Below are positions 1 through 11,620 of a stretch of DNA of 64,000 nt, piece by piece; the stretch's first letter is position 1; each line of letters starts with the position of its first letter. A model generated the notes under the pieces. That model was not told the DNA's origin, did not search any database, and worked only from the letters and a program-made list of their open reading frames with translations. Both the position numbers and the translations under genes were made by a program. This stretch comes from Meconema thalassinum (lineage: Eukaryota > Arthropoda > Insecta > Orthoptera > Tettigoniidae): the NCBI GenBank assembly GCA_946902985.2, contig OX336391.1, forward strand, positions 196,232,289 through 196,296,288. Direction: 5' to 3'.

Positions 1-1540
1 TGGTGTATATTATGAGGTGTATGTGTGAAAAGTGAGTGTTGAAGGATTCTTTACGGAGCAATTATCTCTTAAAAGACAGAGGCAAAAAGTATGAATCTCA
101 GAGAGAAAAATCAGCTTGAAAAAGTAGTAAATAGGTGTTCGATTGTTTTTTCATAAATCCAATTTAAGGGGCTCATGGGGAGGGGTGAAATTCTGGGGAA
201 AGAAGTCCACTAAGGAAGGATTTTTGGATATTCACTCATCATCCCCCAGCAAACCTATTGCAGTTAGAAACTTGAGATTTTGGGGATATGTTCGTTGTAT
301 ATCGAAAAAGTCCATTAAGGATGGATTTTTGGATATTCATGTTCTGAAGGGGTGTTAAGGGGATAAACTTGCATTTTGTTGAATAAAAATATCTCACGAG
401 TTGTTTCATTTGGGGATGTGATATTCGGCATATAAACTAATCATTCAAAATAAGCAGACACACGCCTAAGGGTTTATCGATATGGTGTGTATTATGGGGT
501 GAAAGGGGAGAAAATTGGGGGTTGAAGGATTCTTAACGGAGCATGTACTGTATCTCGTATTCAACATAGGCGATAATTTTGAAATTCAGCGGAAAAAAGC
601 AGCTTAAAAAATAAGTAAATAGGTGTTCGACCATTTCTTCATAAATCCAATTTAAGGGGTCCATGGGGAGGGGTGAAAATCAGGGGAAAAACAGGAAAGA
701 AAGTGTCGTAACTGATTGACTCACTTACTCACTCATCAAACTCAGGGGGAAAACAGCTTTATATAAGTAAATAGGTGTTCGACCGTTTTTTTTTTCATAA
801 ATCCAATTTAAGGGGTTCATGGGGAGGGGTGAAATTCTGAAAAATAAATGAAAGAAAATGTCCTGACTGACTCACTCATTCATCATCGCCCAGCCAATAT
901 TATTGAAGTTAGAAACATGAAATTTTGGGGATATGTTCGTGGTATGTCGAAAACGTCCACTAAGGAAAGAGTTTTGGATATTCAGGTTCTAAAGAGGTGT
1001 TAAGGGGGGTAAATGTGCATTTCATTGAATAACAATATCTCACGAGTGGTTTCATTTGGGGATGTGATACTTGGCATATATTCTAATCATTAAGAATAAG
1101 CTGACACATGTCTAATGGTTTTTCGATTTGGTGTATATTATGAGGTGAAAGGGATGAAAAGTGAGGGTTGAAAGATTCCAAACGGAGCGTGTATCTCTTA
1201 AACGACATAGGCGAGGAGTTTGATTTTCTCCGAGTTTCAATCAGCTTAAATATAAATAAACGAATAAATAAGTTAATTAAAATAAGTAGGCGTTCGACCG
1301 TTTTTTCATAAATCCAATTTAAGGGGCCTATGGGGAGGGGTGAAATTATGGAAGAAAAACGTCCACCAAGGAAGGATTTTTGGATGTTCACTCTCATCGA
1401 CCAACCAAAACTATTAAAGTTAGAAGAAGGGGTTATGTTTGTTGTGTGTCGAAAAATTCTACTAAGGAGGGATTTTTGGATATTCAGGTTCTAAAGGGGT
1501 GTTAACGGGGTTAAACATGCATTTCATTGAATAACAATAT
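1..1540. repeat. Non-coding ~500-650-bp repeated blocks
   Basis: The landmark gtgtatattatgaggtg recurs near 4, 486 (variant) and 1131, and again at 4483, 5118 and 5758 in the next element, giving spacings of about 480-645 bp. Each block also carries ataaatccaatttaagggg plus a ggggaggggtgaaatt segment and a catttcattgaataacaata segment. All frames are broken. These are internal repeats of the Helitron-like elements. Confidence 0.7.
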
Positions 1541-2050
1541 GACACGACTATGACGCGAGCGAAGCGAGGCTAAAAATGAGATGGTGTGTGTCTGTGCATT
1601 ACTCAATCACGCAAGAACCACTGGTCCGATTTACATGAATTTTACATGGAAGTAGCTGATTTACCTGGTTAACATATAGGCTACTTTTGATTTCAATACT
1701 TTGCACTATTTAAAGATGGCGACCATTTTAGTGACGTCACTACACCCTTTGGTTTCAAACTTTCATATTTCCATTTCAAATAAAAAGTGAACGCTAAGAA
1801 ATAGCAAAATTTTGATGGCATATACGAGGTTTAAAATTACATTTTCTATCCAAAAGGTGTCTCCAACGGTTAGCGAATAAAACCTAAATTTGTGCTATAA
1901 AACACGGTCAACGCCGAACGGTGTAGTTGGACAAAATATTCCATCCTTAATCTCCCTCTGCGCAGTACCTCGCTTATCCCCTGGTTTAACTGTCACATTC
2001 ACATTTTAATTTATTTATGACGCGTAACGAAGCACGGGTATTTCATCTAG
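1..2050 (+). mobile_element. Helitron-like element, 3' part (runs in from the left)
   Basis: The right end at 2030-2051 reads cgaagcacgggtatttcat followed by ctag and t. The same terminus, with small changes, closes two other elements here (6640-6665 and 8349-8370). A CTAG end followed by T, preceded by a short GC-rich hairpin-like stretch, is the known Helitron 3' structure. The interior is non-coding: repeated ~640-bp blocks to about 1540, then a block with dispersed copies of agagaacgctaagaaatagc. No Rep/helicase protein is visible, so it would be non-autonomous. The left end lies outside the window. Assignment to Helitrons is inference from the terminus. Confidence 0.45.
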
Positions 2051-3010
2051 TTTCAAATAAAAAGAGAACGCTAAGAAATAGCAAACGTTTGATGGCACAT
2101 CCGAGATTTAAAATTTAATTTTCTACCCGAAAGGTCCATATCACTTTTCGTGTATCTCCAACCGTTAGCGAGTAAAACCCACATTTGTGACGTCACTACA
2201 CCGTTTGGTTTCAAAGTTTCATGTTTCTATTTCAAATTTAAAAAAAGAACGCTAAGAAATAGCAACATTTTGATGGTATATGTGAGCTTTACCAAGTTTA
2301 CAAATAGGCTACTTTTGATTTCGATATTTTGCACTATTTAAAGATGGCAGCTATTTTCATATTTCCATTCCAAATAAAAAGAGAACGCTAAGAAATAGGA
2401 AACTTTTCATGGTATAAGTGAGCATTATCAAGTTTACACATAAGCTACTTTTGATTTCGATATTTTGCACTATTTGAAAATGGCGACTATTTTTATATTT
2501 CCATTTCAAATAAAAAGAGAACGCTAAGAAATAGCAAACTTTTGATGGCACGAACGAACTTTAAAATTTAATTTTCTATCCGAAGGGTCCTTATCACCTT
2601 TCGTGTATCTCCAACGGTTAGCGAGTAAAACCCACATTTGAAACGTCACTACACCCTTTGGTTTCAAAATTTCATGATTCCTTTTCAAATAAAAAGAGAA
2701 CGCTAAGAAATAGCAAACTTTTAATGGCATACACGAGCTTTAACATTTAATTTTCTATCCGAAAGGTCCGTATCACTTTTGTGTATCTCCAACGGTTAGC
2801 GAGTAAAACCCACATTTGAAACGTCACTACACCCTTTGGTTTCAAAATTTCATGATTCCATTTCAAATAAAAAGAGAACGCTAAGAAATAGCAAACTTTT
2901 AATGGCATACACGAGCTTTAACATTTAATTTTCTATCCGAAAGGTCCGTATCACTTTTGTGTATCTCCAACGGTTAGCGAGTAAAACCTAAATTTGTGCA
3001 ATAAAACACG
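1690..3010. repeat. ~178-bp tandem repeats with agagaacgctaagaaatagc landmark
   Basis: The landmark recurs at about 2056, 2247, 2379, 2517, 2696 and 2874. The last three copies are spaced 179 and 178 bp and nearly identical over the whole unit, including ctccaacggttagcgagta and cactacaccctttggtttc. The same block appears once at 6340-6420. The array continues past the Helitron-like end at 2050, so one element appears to have inserted into a relative. Confidence 0.75.
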
Positions 3011-3029
3011 GTCAACATCGAGTGGTGCA

Positions 3030-3700
3030 GTCTATCTCTCTATATATAAAAATGAAAGTTTGCCTGGTTTTTTTTCTGAATTTCTACTGAAATTTGAGTT
3101 ATTTACGCGTTTCAGACTGTTTTATGATGGATGCGCGCGAAATATTTATTTTGTCTGTCTGTTTCTTTGTTTGTCTGTGGACAACTTTGTTCCCTTATAA
3201 CTCGAGAACGGCTGGGTGTATCAACGTAAAATTTGGTACAGATATCCATCAGATGCACGACACTAATCTTTGATGAAACTCTTCTCCGTACTTCTCATAA
3301 AAGAGGGCCTACCCACTTAAAATACATGCTGAAATAGGCGTAGATAGAAGTGACAAAGCTCATTTTCAGCCCCTCAATGTGAAAGACAAAACTCGGGGAC
3401 CCTAAATGGTCCACGAAAACCACATTTTAAGGCCCTAAAACCAACAGTTTTTGAGATATTCCCAGAAAATTAATTTCATTTAATAAAGTAATGAACGAAA
3501 GCAAGCCGGTAACCAAGGCAACAGATTCTCAGAGGTCCATTTATTGCAATTCCATTAATTAGATTAGTGTGAAAGTTTGCAAACGGCTAGAAGGTTATCA
3601 CGGAACCAAATTAAGCTGTAAAATTCATCAATACGAATAATGAGCTTAAGGGGGTCAAGGGGTATCCTAGAATTTTTTCGCGCGATTTACACCTGCGGGT
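3030..3700 (+). mobile_element. Helitron-like 5'-type fragment (block C, copy 1)
   Basis: This begins with a tctatatataaaaatgaaag-like start (about 3033-3054) and runs through a conserved non-coding block containing ataactcgagaacggctggg, aaaatttggtaca and attcccagaaaattaattt. Related copies occur at 6700-7110 and 7390-7860. The start resembles that of the element at 3740. No coding potential was recognised. Confidence 0.45.
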
Positions 3701-3739
3701 GTGGTCTGGCAGGTCTATTATATTCCTATCCCTATATCA

Positions 3740-6664
3740 TCTTATATATAAAAGTGAAAGTCTGTATGTATGTATGTATGTATGTGGGTGGGTGGGTGGG
3801 TGGGTGGGTGGGTGGGTTGGTTCCGTATACAAATCTACACCGTTCCACCAATCTCAACCAAATTTTGCATACACATAGTTTAGGACCCAGAAGGAACCGC
3901 TGGCTACATGAATTTTCGATACTCTTTCTCATTCTTCTGATTTCGGCACTTTTGCACTCAAGCACAGGCTAATCAAATCATAAAATATACTCATGAAGGA
4001 ATGGCAAGGCAGATAGTTTCCATGGCAACATAGCTCAAGTCGAGGCACGGCCGACTGGATGCCAGTTGCGCTCTGCACTACCGGTATAGAAAATGAGCAT
4101 CTTTACTTGAAATCCGGTTAGTTACTCACCTACTCACACAGCACTGTCAACCGAGTTTAGCATAACAAAGATTTGACACTATCTTCTACTATATATTTGT
4201 CACATACCACTCACTCACTCACTCATTCATTCATCACGAAATCTCAGAAACCACCGAACGGATTGGAATGAAATTTGGTATGCTGCTTCCCCAAGGGCAG
4301 CAAATGCCCACTAAGAGAGACATTTTGTATATTCAGGTTCTAAAGGGGTGTTAAGAGGGTAGACCTGCATTTCATTGAATAGCAATATCTCCCGATTGGT
4401 TTCATTGGGGGATGTGATACTCGGCACATAAACTCATCATTAAAAATAAGAAGACACGAGTCTGAGGGTTTTTCGATGTGGCGTATATTATGAGGTGAAA
4501 GGGGTGAAAAGTGGGGATTGAAAGATTCTTAACGGAGCGTGTATCTCTTAAACGACATAGGCGAGGAGTTTGAAACTCAGCGGGAAAAAATCAGCATAAA
4601 AAATAAGTAAATATGTGTTTGACCGTTTATTCATAAATACAATTTAAGGGGCCCATGGGGAGGGGTCACATTCAGGAGTGGAACAGGAAAGAATGTATCC
4701 TAACTGATTATCTGACTGACTCACTCATCAAACTCAGGGGGAAAACTGCTTTAAAGTAAGTAAATAGCTGTTCGACAGTTTTTTTCATTAATCAAATTTA
4801 AGGGGTTCATGGGGAGGGGTGAAATTCTGAAAAAAGAAAATTGAATGAAAATGTCCTGTCTGACTCACTCACTCATCTCGCCCAGCGAAAACTATTAAAG
4901 TTGGAAAAATGAAATTTAGGGAATATGTTCGCTCTATGTCGAAAACGTCAACTAAGGAATGATTTTGTTTATTCGGGTTTTAAAGATATGTTAAGGGGGT
5001 AAACGTGCATTTCATTGAATAACGATATTTCATGAGTTGTTTCTTTGGGGATGTGATATTCGGTGTATAAACTAATTATTAAAAATAATCGGACATATAT
5101 CTGAGGGTTTATCGATGTGGTGTATATTATGAGGTGAAAGGGGTGAAAATTGGGGGTTGAGGGATACTTAACGGAGCGTGTATCTCTTAAACGACATAGG
5201 CGAGAAGTTTGAAATTCGGCGGGAAAAACAGCTTAAAATACAAGTAAATAGGTGTTCGACCGTTTTTTCATAAATCCAATTTAAGGGGCCCTTGGAGAGG
5301 GGTGAATGTATGGGGGGAAAAACAGGAAAGAAAGTGTCCTAACTGATTGACTCACTTACTCACTCATCAAACTCAGGGCGAAAACAGATTTAAATAAGTA
5401 AATAGGTGTTCGACCTTATGTTTCATAAATCCAATTTAAGGGGTGCATGGGGAGGGGTGAAATTATCAAAAATAAATGAAAGAAAATGTCCTGACTCACT
5501 CACTCACTCATCATCGCCAAGCCAAAATTATTGAAGTTAGAAACATGAAATTTTGGGGATATGTTCGTTGTATGTCGAAAACGTCCACTAAGGAGAGAGT
5601 TTTGATTATTCAGGTTCTAAATAGGTGTTAAGGGGGTGAACGTGCATTTCATTGAATAACAATATCTCACGAGTGGTTTCATTTGGGGATGTGATACTTG
5701 GCATATATACTAATCATTAAAAATAAGCTGTCACATGTCTAATGGTTTTTCGATGTAGTGTATATTATGAGGTGAAAGGGATGAAAAGTTGGGGTTGAAA
5801 GATTCTTAACGGAGCGTGTATCTCTTAAACGACATAGGCGAGGAGTTTGAAACTCGGAGGAAATCAATCAGCTTAAAAATAAATAAAAAATGAAATAAAT
5901 AGGTGTTCGGCCGTTTTTTCATAAATCCAATTTAAGGGGCCTATGGGGAGGGGTGAAATTCTGGAAGAAAAATGTCCACTAAGGAAGGATTTTTGTATGT
6001 TCACTCTCATCGACCAACCCAAACTATTAATGTTAGCAGAATGATATTTTGGGGATATGTTTGTTGTGTGTCGAAAACGTCTACTAAGGAGGGATTTTTG
6101 GATATTCAGGTTCTAAAGGGGTGTTAACGGGGTTAAACCTGCATTTCATTGAATAACACGACTATGACCCGAGCGAATCGAAGCTAAAAATGAGATGGTG
6201 TGTGTCTGTGTATTACTCAAACACGCAAGTACCACTGGTCCGATTTACATGAATTTTACATGGAAGTAGCTGATTTACCTGGTTAACATATAGGTTACTT
6301 TTGTTTTCAATACTTTGCACTATTTAAAGATGGCGACCATTTTAGTGACGTCACTACACCCTTTGGTTTCAAACTTTCATATTTCCATTTCAAATAAAAA
6401 GAGAACGCTAAGAAATAGCAAACTTTTGATGGCATATACGAGGTTTAAACTTACATTTCCTGTCCGAAAGGTATCTCCAACCGTTAGCGAGTAAAACCTA
6501 AATTTGTGCTATAAAACACGGTCAACGCCGAGCGGTGTAGTTGGACAAAATGTTCCATCCTTAATCTCCCTCTGCACAGCACCTCGCCTATCCCCTGTTT
6601 TAACTGTCACCTTCACATTTTATTTTATTTATGACGCGTAGCGAAGCACGGGTACTTCAGCTAG
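3740..6664 (+). mobile_element. Non-autonomous Helitron-like element, apparently complete
   Basis: The left end reads A then tcttatatataaaagtgaaa (3739-3759). The right end is gcgaagcacgggtacttcag, then ctag at 6661-6664, then T at 6665. This fits Helitron rules (5' TC, 3' CTRR, insertion between A and T, no target duplication), with a GAAG...CTTC hairpin just inside the right end. The interior holds a (tatg)n/(gtgg)n tract, ~640-bp repeated blocks (4190-6150) and one copy of the 178-bp block. No Rep/helicase frame is present. The 5' end is the weaker of the two assignments. Confidence 0.5.
3763..3826. repeat. (tatg)n and (gtgg)n simple repeat
   Basis: A run of tatg tetranucleotides passes into a run of gtgg tetranucleotides directly behind the proposed 5' end of the Helitron-like element. 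It explains the low-complexity reading frames on both strands here. Confidence 0.9.
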
Positions 6665-6665
6665 T

Positions 6666-7110
6666 ATTATTATATTAGTATTATATTATGGCGTACAACG
6701 GCGAGACAAAGCCGTAGTTGCCAGAAACTAAACTCGGGGGCCCTAAAGGGTCCTCGAAAACTACATTATAAGGCTCTAAAACCAACAGTTTCTGAAGTAT
6801 TCCCAGAAAGCTAATTTAAACTTAATTAACAAACTAATGAAGTAATGCAAATCGGTAACCATGACAAAATTATCTCAGGGGGTGGCATCCAACTTTCCAT
6901 CTATTTCTGTATGAAGCAATGTCACTCCATTTATTACATTTCTGTGAAAAATTTGCAAACGGCTATTAGGTTATCACGGAACCAACTTAGACTGTATAGT
7001 TCATCAATGCAATTAAGGGGGTCAAGGGGTAACCTAGAATTTTTTTCACGCAATTTTCACGTGCGACATATAGTACTGAAGGTCTATAATATCTCCTAAC
7101 AGCAACATCA
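6666..7110. repeat. Block C, copy 2
   Basis: Related to 3330-3700: it shares actcggggaccctaaa-like text, attttaaggccctaaaacca-like text (here with changes), attcccagaaa and the ggtcaaggggta segment near 7020. It starts directly after the CTAG-T end at 6665, suggesting that the element at 3740-6664 inserted into an older block C copy. Confidence 0.6.
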
Positions 7111-7389
7111 TTTTCAATAATTCCTGAATTGAATAAGCATATTTTGCGGCTTTTAGGAATTTGGGCCAATTGAGGCTAAAGAACCTGAATTTTCTTGCAC
7201 CAGAAGACTTTATAATTTATGAAAGAGGTCTTCCTATATATGGGGACCTAACACAACGTAGAGGGTCAGTATTTATGTGAAGTTTATTGCGTTCCGTCTA
7301 CAAGGCTTTCAAGTCTATTCTAGTTGAATTTAGTTTGAGAACACATTTTAACTCATCATTTATTTTTTATTTATTTTTTGTCGACATAC

Positions 7390-8369
7390 GGGTTCATCGT
7401 AAGGATGATTTTGTTTGATACGTAAGGTAGATATACCCATATTTGGATATCTTGGTGATATGTTGTAGACAATAGAATTGTCTGTCTGTCTTTCTGTGTA
7501 TCTTTATGTACGCATATAACTCGTGTTCGGATGCTTGGTGCATCGTAAAATTATGTATGGCATCCACGAGAGTCAATACACCAATCATTTTTAAATTTTT
7601 TCACCGTACTTTTCATACAGTAGAAAGGTGGATATAGGGAAAATCTTCTCAAAATACATGCTAAAATAGGAGAAATATAAAAATTATCCTAGAAGGACGA
7701 ACAGAGCATATGTTGCGCTTCTCAATGTGAGACACAAAATTCGAGAGTCTATATAGGGTGTCCGAAAACCACATTGTAAGGCCCTTAAATTAACACTGTG
7801 TGTGATATTCCCAGAAAATTAATTTCGTTCTGATAAACTTATGAAGGAATGACAAACCACTAACCATTGCAACGGTGGAGTAGTTGGTAGCATGATGAAC
7901 TGCTGTGCCCAAGATAGCGGGTTCAAACCCGACTGAAGTCGTCGGATTTTTAAGAGCGTTAAAAATCCTTCAGTATGCCTTCCTTCGGTGGGGAAGTAAA
8001 GCCGGTGGTCCCATGTCATAGATTTATGGCATGTAAAAGATCCGTTCACAGAATAAACTTGTGTAAAGCAAAATGGTTAGGTTAGATTTCGTCAGAATGC
8101 TCTATTACAGTTCCATCGTTCGCCACTAGGTATCATTGATATCGGGTGGCGAAAGTTGGAACTACTTGAAATTAAACGGAACTTGTAGCTCACCCTTTAG
8201 GGTGTCTGCTGGAAGCAGCTACAGACTCAGGCGAGCCGAACATGTCCTCGGACACTCCCGGCATTAATAGCCATACGATACATAAATAGTAATAATTGCA
8301 ACAGTAGCTCAATTGATAATGTCTGGTGTTAACACCGAACACCGTTCGAAGAACGGGTACTTCTACTAG
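7390..8369 (+). mobile_element. Helitron-like element with 3' end, split by a SINE
   Basis: The left portion (7390-7860) is a third copy of block C. The right end reads gttcgaagaacgggtacttc, then ta, then ctag (8366-8369) and T. The GAAG...CTTC hairpin is intact. A SINE with an 8-bp target duplication (7874-8294) interrupts it. The 5' end was not located. Confidence 0.5.
7874..8294 (+). mobile_element. tRNA-derived SINE (family S1)
   Basis: The head resembles a tRNA: A-box-like tagttggtagcat near 7883 and B-box-like gcgggttcaaaccc near 7917. Flanking attgcaac at 7866-7873 and 8295-8302 forms an 8-bp target-site duplication. The 3' part contains gccgaacatgtcctcggaca (8235-8254), which is the inverted form of a domain shared with the SINEs at 20979 and 23581. 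Other copies of this family lie at 37440-37815, 49811-50118 and 60412-60815 on the opposite strand. Confidence 0.75.
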
Positions 8370-8393
8370 TTTGTTCATAAATATAAATAGGCA

Positions 8394-10492
8394 AAACAAG
8401 ATGTTCAGTAAAGAACATATAGCCTACTTTCTCCTAAATGCATGGGTATTGTTATAACTCTTTGTCCTTTTCAAGGAGTATAATTGGAGGTTGGTTGTAG
8501 TAGCTTGTTGAAATACAACGTGCTATACGGATATTAAACATGAATATGAGGTGCCCTTTGCTAGTGCTACCTATGTAAAAAATTTCATTCAATTCGGTTT
8601 CACCGTGTTTGAATTGATATGGGGAATGGATTTGCACACATACATGGCCGCTATTTGCAAACTGTTGGGCTGATGACCTTGTAGTCTGTCATAAGATGCT
8701 TTACACAAAAAGGCATGTTGTAGCAAAATCTGGTGGAGATCAATTTATTAGGATGGTCGAAATTTGATTTAAGCTTTTAACATTTGGGTGGCCGTCATTC
8801 CGTTTCCGTCAAGATGGCGGCGATATAAAACATGACACTGATGTGCCCTTTGCTAGTGCTACCTCTGTAACAAATTACGTTCAATTCGGTTTCACCGTGT
8901 TTGAATTGATAGGGGGAATTCGATTTGCACACATACATGGCCACCATCTGCAAACTATTTGGCTGATGATCTTACAGTTTGGTCAGAATAAGCTTCCCAC
9001 ATAAAGATATGTTGTTGCAAAATTTGGTAGAGACTAGCTCATTAGGTTGGTCGTAATTACATTTTAGCTTTTAACATTTGGGTGGCCGCGATTACGTTTC
9101 CGTCAAGATGGTGGTGATATAAAACATGACACTGAGGTGCCCTTTGCTAGTGCTACTTCTGTGAAAAATTTCGTTCCATTCGGTTTCGCCGTGTTCGAAT
9201 TGATAGGAGGAATCGATTTTCACACAAAGATGGCCGCCATCCGGAAAATATTAGGCTAATGACCTATTAGTTTGGTCAAAGGGTGCTCCCTCCATAAAGG
9301 TATGTTGTTGCAACATTTGGTAGAGATCGGATGATTAGGTTAATCGTAATTTGATTTAAGCTTTGAACATTTGTGTGGCCGCCATTACGTTTCCGTCAAG
9401 ATGGCGGCGATATAAGACATGACACTGAGGTGCCCTTTGCTAGTGCTACCTCTCTACCAAATTTCATTCCATTCGGTTTCACCGTGTTCGAATTAATAGG
9501 GGGAATCGATTTTGACACAAAGATGGCCGCCATCCGCACACTATTAGGCTAATGACCTATTAAGTTGGTCAAAGGATGCTCCCTCCATAACGGTATGTTG
9601 TTGCAAAATTTGGTAGAGATCGGATGATTATGTTAGTCGTAATTCGATTTAAGCTTTGAACATTTGTGTGGCCGTCATTACGTTTCTGTCAAGATGGCGG
9701 CGATATAAAACATGACACTGAGGTGCCCTTTGCTAGTGTTACCTCTGTACCAAATTTCGTTCCATTCGGTTTCACTGTGTTTGAATTAATAGGGGGAATC
9801 GATTTTGACACAAAGATGGCCGCCATCCGCAAACTATTAGGCTAATGACCAACTAATTTAGTCAAGGGATGCTTCCTCCATTAAGGTATGTTGTTGCAAA
9901 ATATGGTAGAGATCGGATGATTAAGTTAGTCGTAATTTGATTTAAGCTTTGAACATTTGTGTGGCCGCCATTACGTTTCCGTCAAGATGGCGGCAATATA
10001 AAGCACAACACTGAGGTGCCCTTTGCTAATACTACCTCTGTACCAAATTTCGTTCCATTCGGTTTCACCGTGTTCGAATTAATAGGGGGAATCCAATTTC
10101 ACACAAAGATGGCCACCATCCGCAAACTATTAGGCTGATGATCTATTAATTTGGTCAAAGGATGCTCCCCCCATAAAGGTATTTTGTTGCAAAATTTGGT
10201 AGAGATCGGATGATTAGGTTAGTCGTAATTTGATTTAAGCTTTGAACATTTGTGTGGCCGCCATTACGTTTCCGTTTAGATGGTGGCGATAAAAAACATG
10301 ACACTGAGGTGTCCTTTGCTAGTACTACCTTTGTACTAAATTTCGTTCAATTCGCGTTCACCGTGTTCGAATTGACGGGGGGGGGGGACATACATTCAGA
10401 GTACACACACACAGACAGACACACTTTTTTCCGCCCTGTGTTGATCTCATAAGTATACTTTCATTTTTTGCAAAAATCAAAAATAGGTTAAA
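8394..10492 (+). mobile_element. Non-autonomous element with short terminal inverted repeats and internal 293-bp tandem repeats
   Basis: The left end carries aacaagatgttcagtaaaga and tagcctacttt (8420-8430). The right end is a variant of gaaagtaggcta, giving a short inverted terminal motif better preserved in the copies at 24768-26331 and 33370-33806. The subterminal sequence gatgttcagtaaagaacat can form a hairpin (atgttc/gaacat). The middle is about seven ~293-bp units. A CA-rich tract precedes the right end (10400-10430). No coding frame is convincing, and the superfamily is unknown. Confidence 0.65.
8700..10470 (+). repeat. ~293-bp tandem repeats with YY1/Pho-like sites
   Basis: The landmark tgttgttgcaaaatttggta recurs, with variants, near 8717, 9011, 9307, 9597, 9890 and 10185, at spacings of 290-296 bp. 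Each unit carries gtggccgccattacg-like text, then gtcaagatggcggcgatata-like text, then aagatggccgccat-like text. The core aagatggcggc, intact near 8812, 9399, 9692 and 9985, matches the known YY1/Pleiohomeotic consensus. Confidence 0.85.
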
Positions 10493-10775
10493 ACAACATA
10501 TCCACAGATGTTTCGATTTCCGTGATCTATTATTACAATGGTCTCTCCTGCACAAAACAGTAGATCGTAGAACTGACACCTGCCACATTAGCTTACTACA
10601 CTTAGTTTCAGGTTGTATAATTATACGCCATATTAGGTTCATTGTTATTGCATTCCATTAAATGTTACCTAGTAACATAAGATATTTGCTGTCACTAAAG
10701 ATTTTCCAGCTAAAAACCTCCTATATACTGTAATGTGTAGATACAATTCACAAGCAAATAATTTGCTCTTTTCAG

Positions 10776-10916
10776 CCAGGGGGAAGGGGCCAGCAGTAAC
10801 CTGTGGCTCAGTATTGTTCTCGGAGGAGTGTCCATGTTAGCCAAGGAAACTGGGATCACAGTGCTTTTGCTCAACCTGCTCTACGATCTCTACCGTTCCT
10901 GGCACGCCATCAAGAG
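10776..10916 (+). CDS. TMTC-family protein (protein O-mannosyl-transferase TMTC-like), internal exon
   Basis: A 141-bp open stretch lies between a pyrimidine-rich acceptor (tttgctcttttcag, ending at 10775) and a donor (gtaatg, 10917). Read with one leading base completing a split codon, it encodes LWLSIVLGGVSMLAKETGIT followed by a hydrophobic segment and YDLYRSWHAIKR. The amphipathic-hydrophobic pattern with the KETG(I/V)T...YDLY signature is how I recognise TMTC family members: multi-pass ER membrane proteins with C-terminal TPRs that mannosylate substrates such as cadherins. It ends with two bases of an arginine codon (intron phase 2). Its length is a multiple of three, so skipping it would keep frame. 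Only this and one further exon were found. The identification comes from pattern memory, not from a search. Confidence 0.75.
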
Positions 10917-11620
10917 GTAATGTGGAAAATAGTATATAAACATTGGCAATGCATGTTTCCTGTCTAATTAATTTGTAGAGTGAAGACTGACCAAACGGGA
11001 GGTTTATATTAAGGATTCCTTGACAGTGAGTGTAAAACCCTAAATCAAGGTACGGTGGATTAAAATTAAAATTAACACAACGCTCAAGAAGTTGTGTTCA
11101 AATTATTAATTGAATTAACGCTATGCCTTTTAAAAACGTATGCAACTAATATTTAAAACGTTCGATCCGACTAAGATTAGTGCTTCATGCGACCAAAAGA
11201 ACCTTTTATTTTCGTACTTTTGCAAATAATTCCATAAGAGACGGCTTATTTGATCTTTGTTTCTGCATTGAAATACAAATTATTTTAAGGAAGACGTGCT
11301 GGCCGGCTGAAAACGACTATCAATGACGTGCTGGCTGACCGAATTTAATGCTTCATGGGACAATTATTGTATCTTATTGTTGCCTACTTTGCATATAATT
11401 TTAATGTGCGGATTTATTTGGCAGTAGTCTTTATTTTCACTGCGAAGTTTACCACTATAATCTCAAGAACAGAGCTCTTTCTCGACTGCTACAATACCTG
11501 GTGCGCACGCCATACTGTTTCACTCCGTTTGCCCCAGAAAAGGCGATCAGAATCCGCTGTCACTGCCAGTCACAAACGTCGATGTCAATGAGTTAAATAA
11601 TTACAGTTATCCCTCCCACA

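Noticed and set aside
3640..3972. Frames over the (gtgg)n tract
   Set aside because: Low-complexity translation in both directions inside a non-coding element.
8420..10490. Ordinary MITE
   Set aside because: The terminal inverted motif is only ~11 bp, the ends are asymmetric, and internal repeats vary in number; the class is left open.
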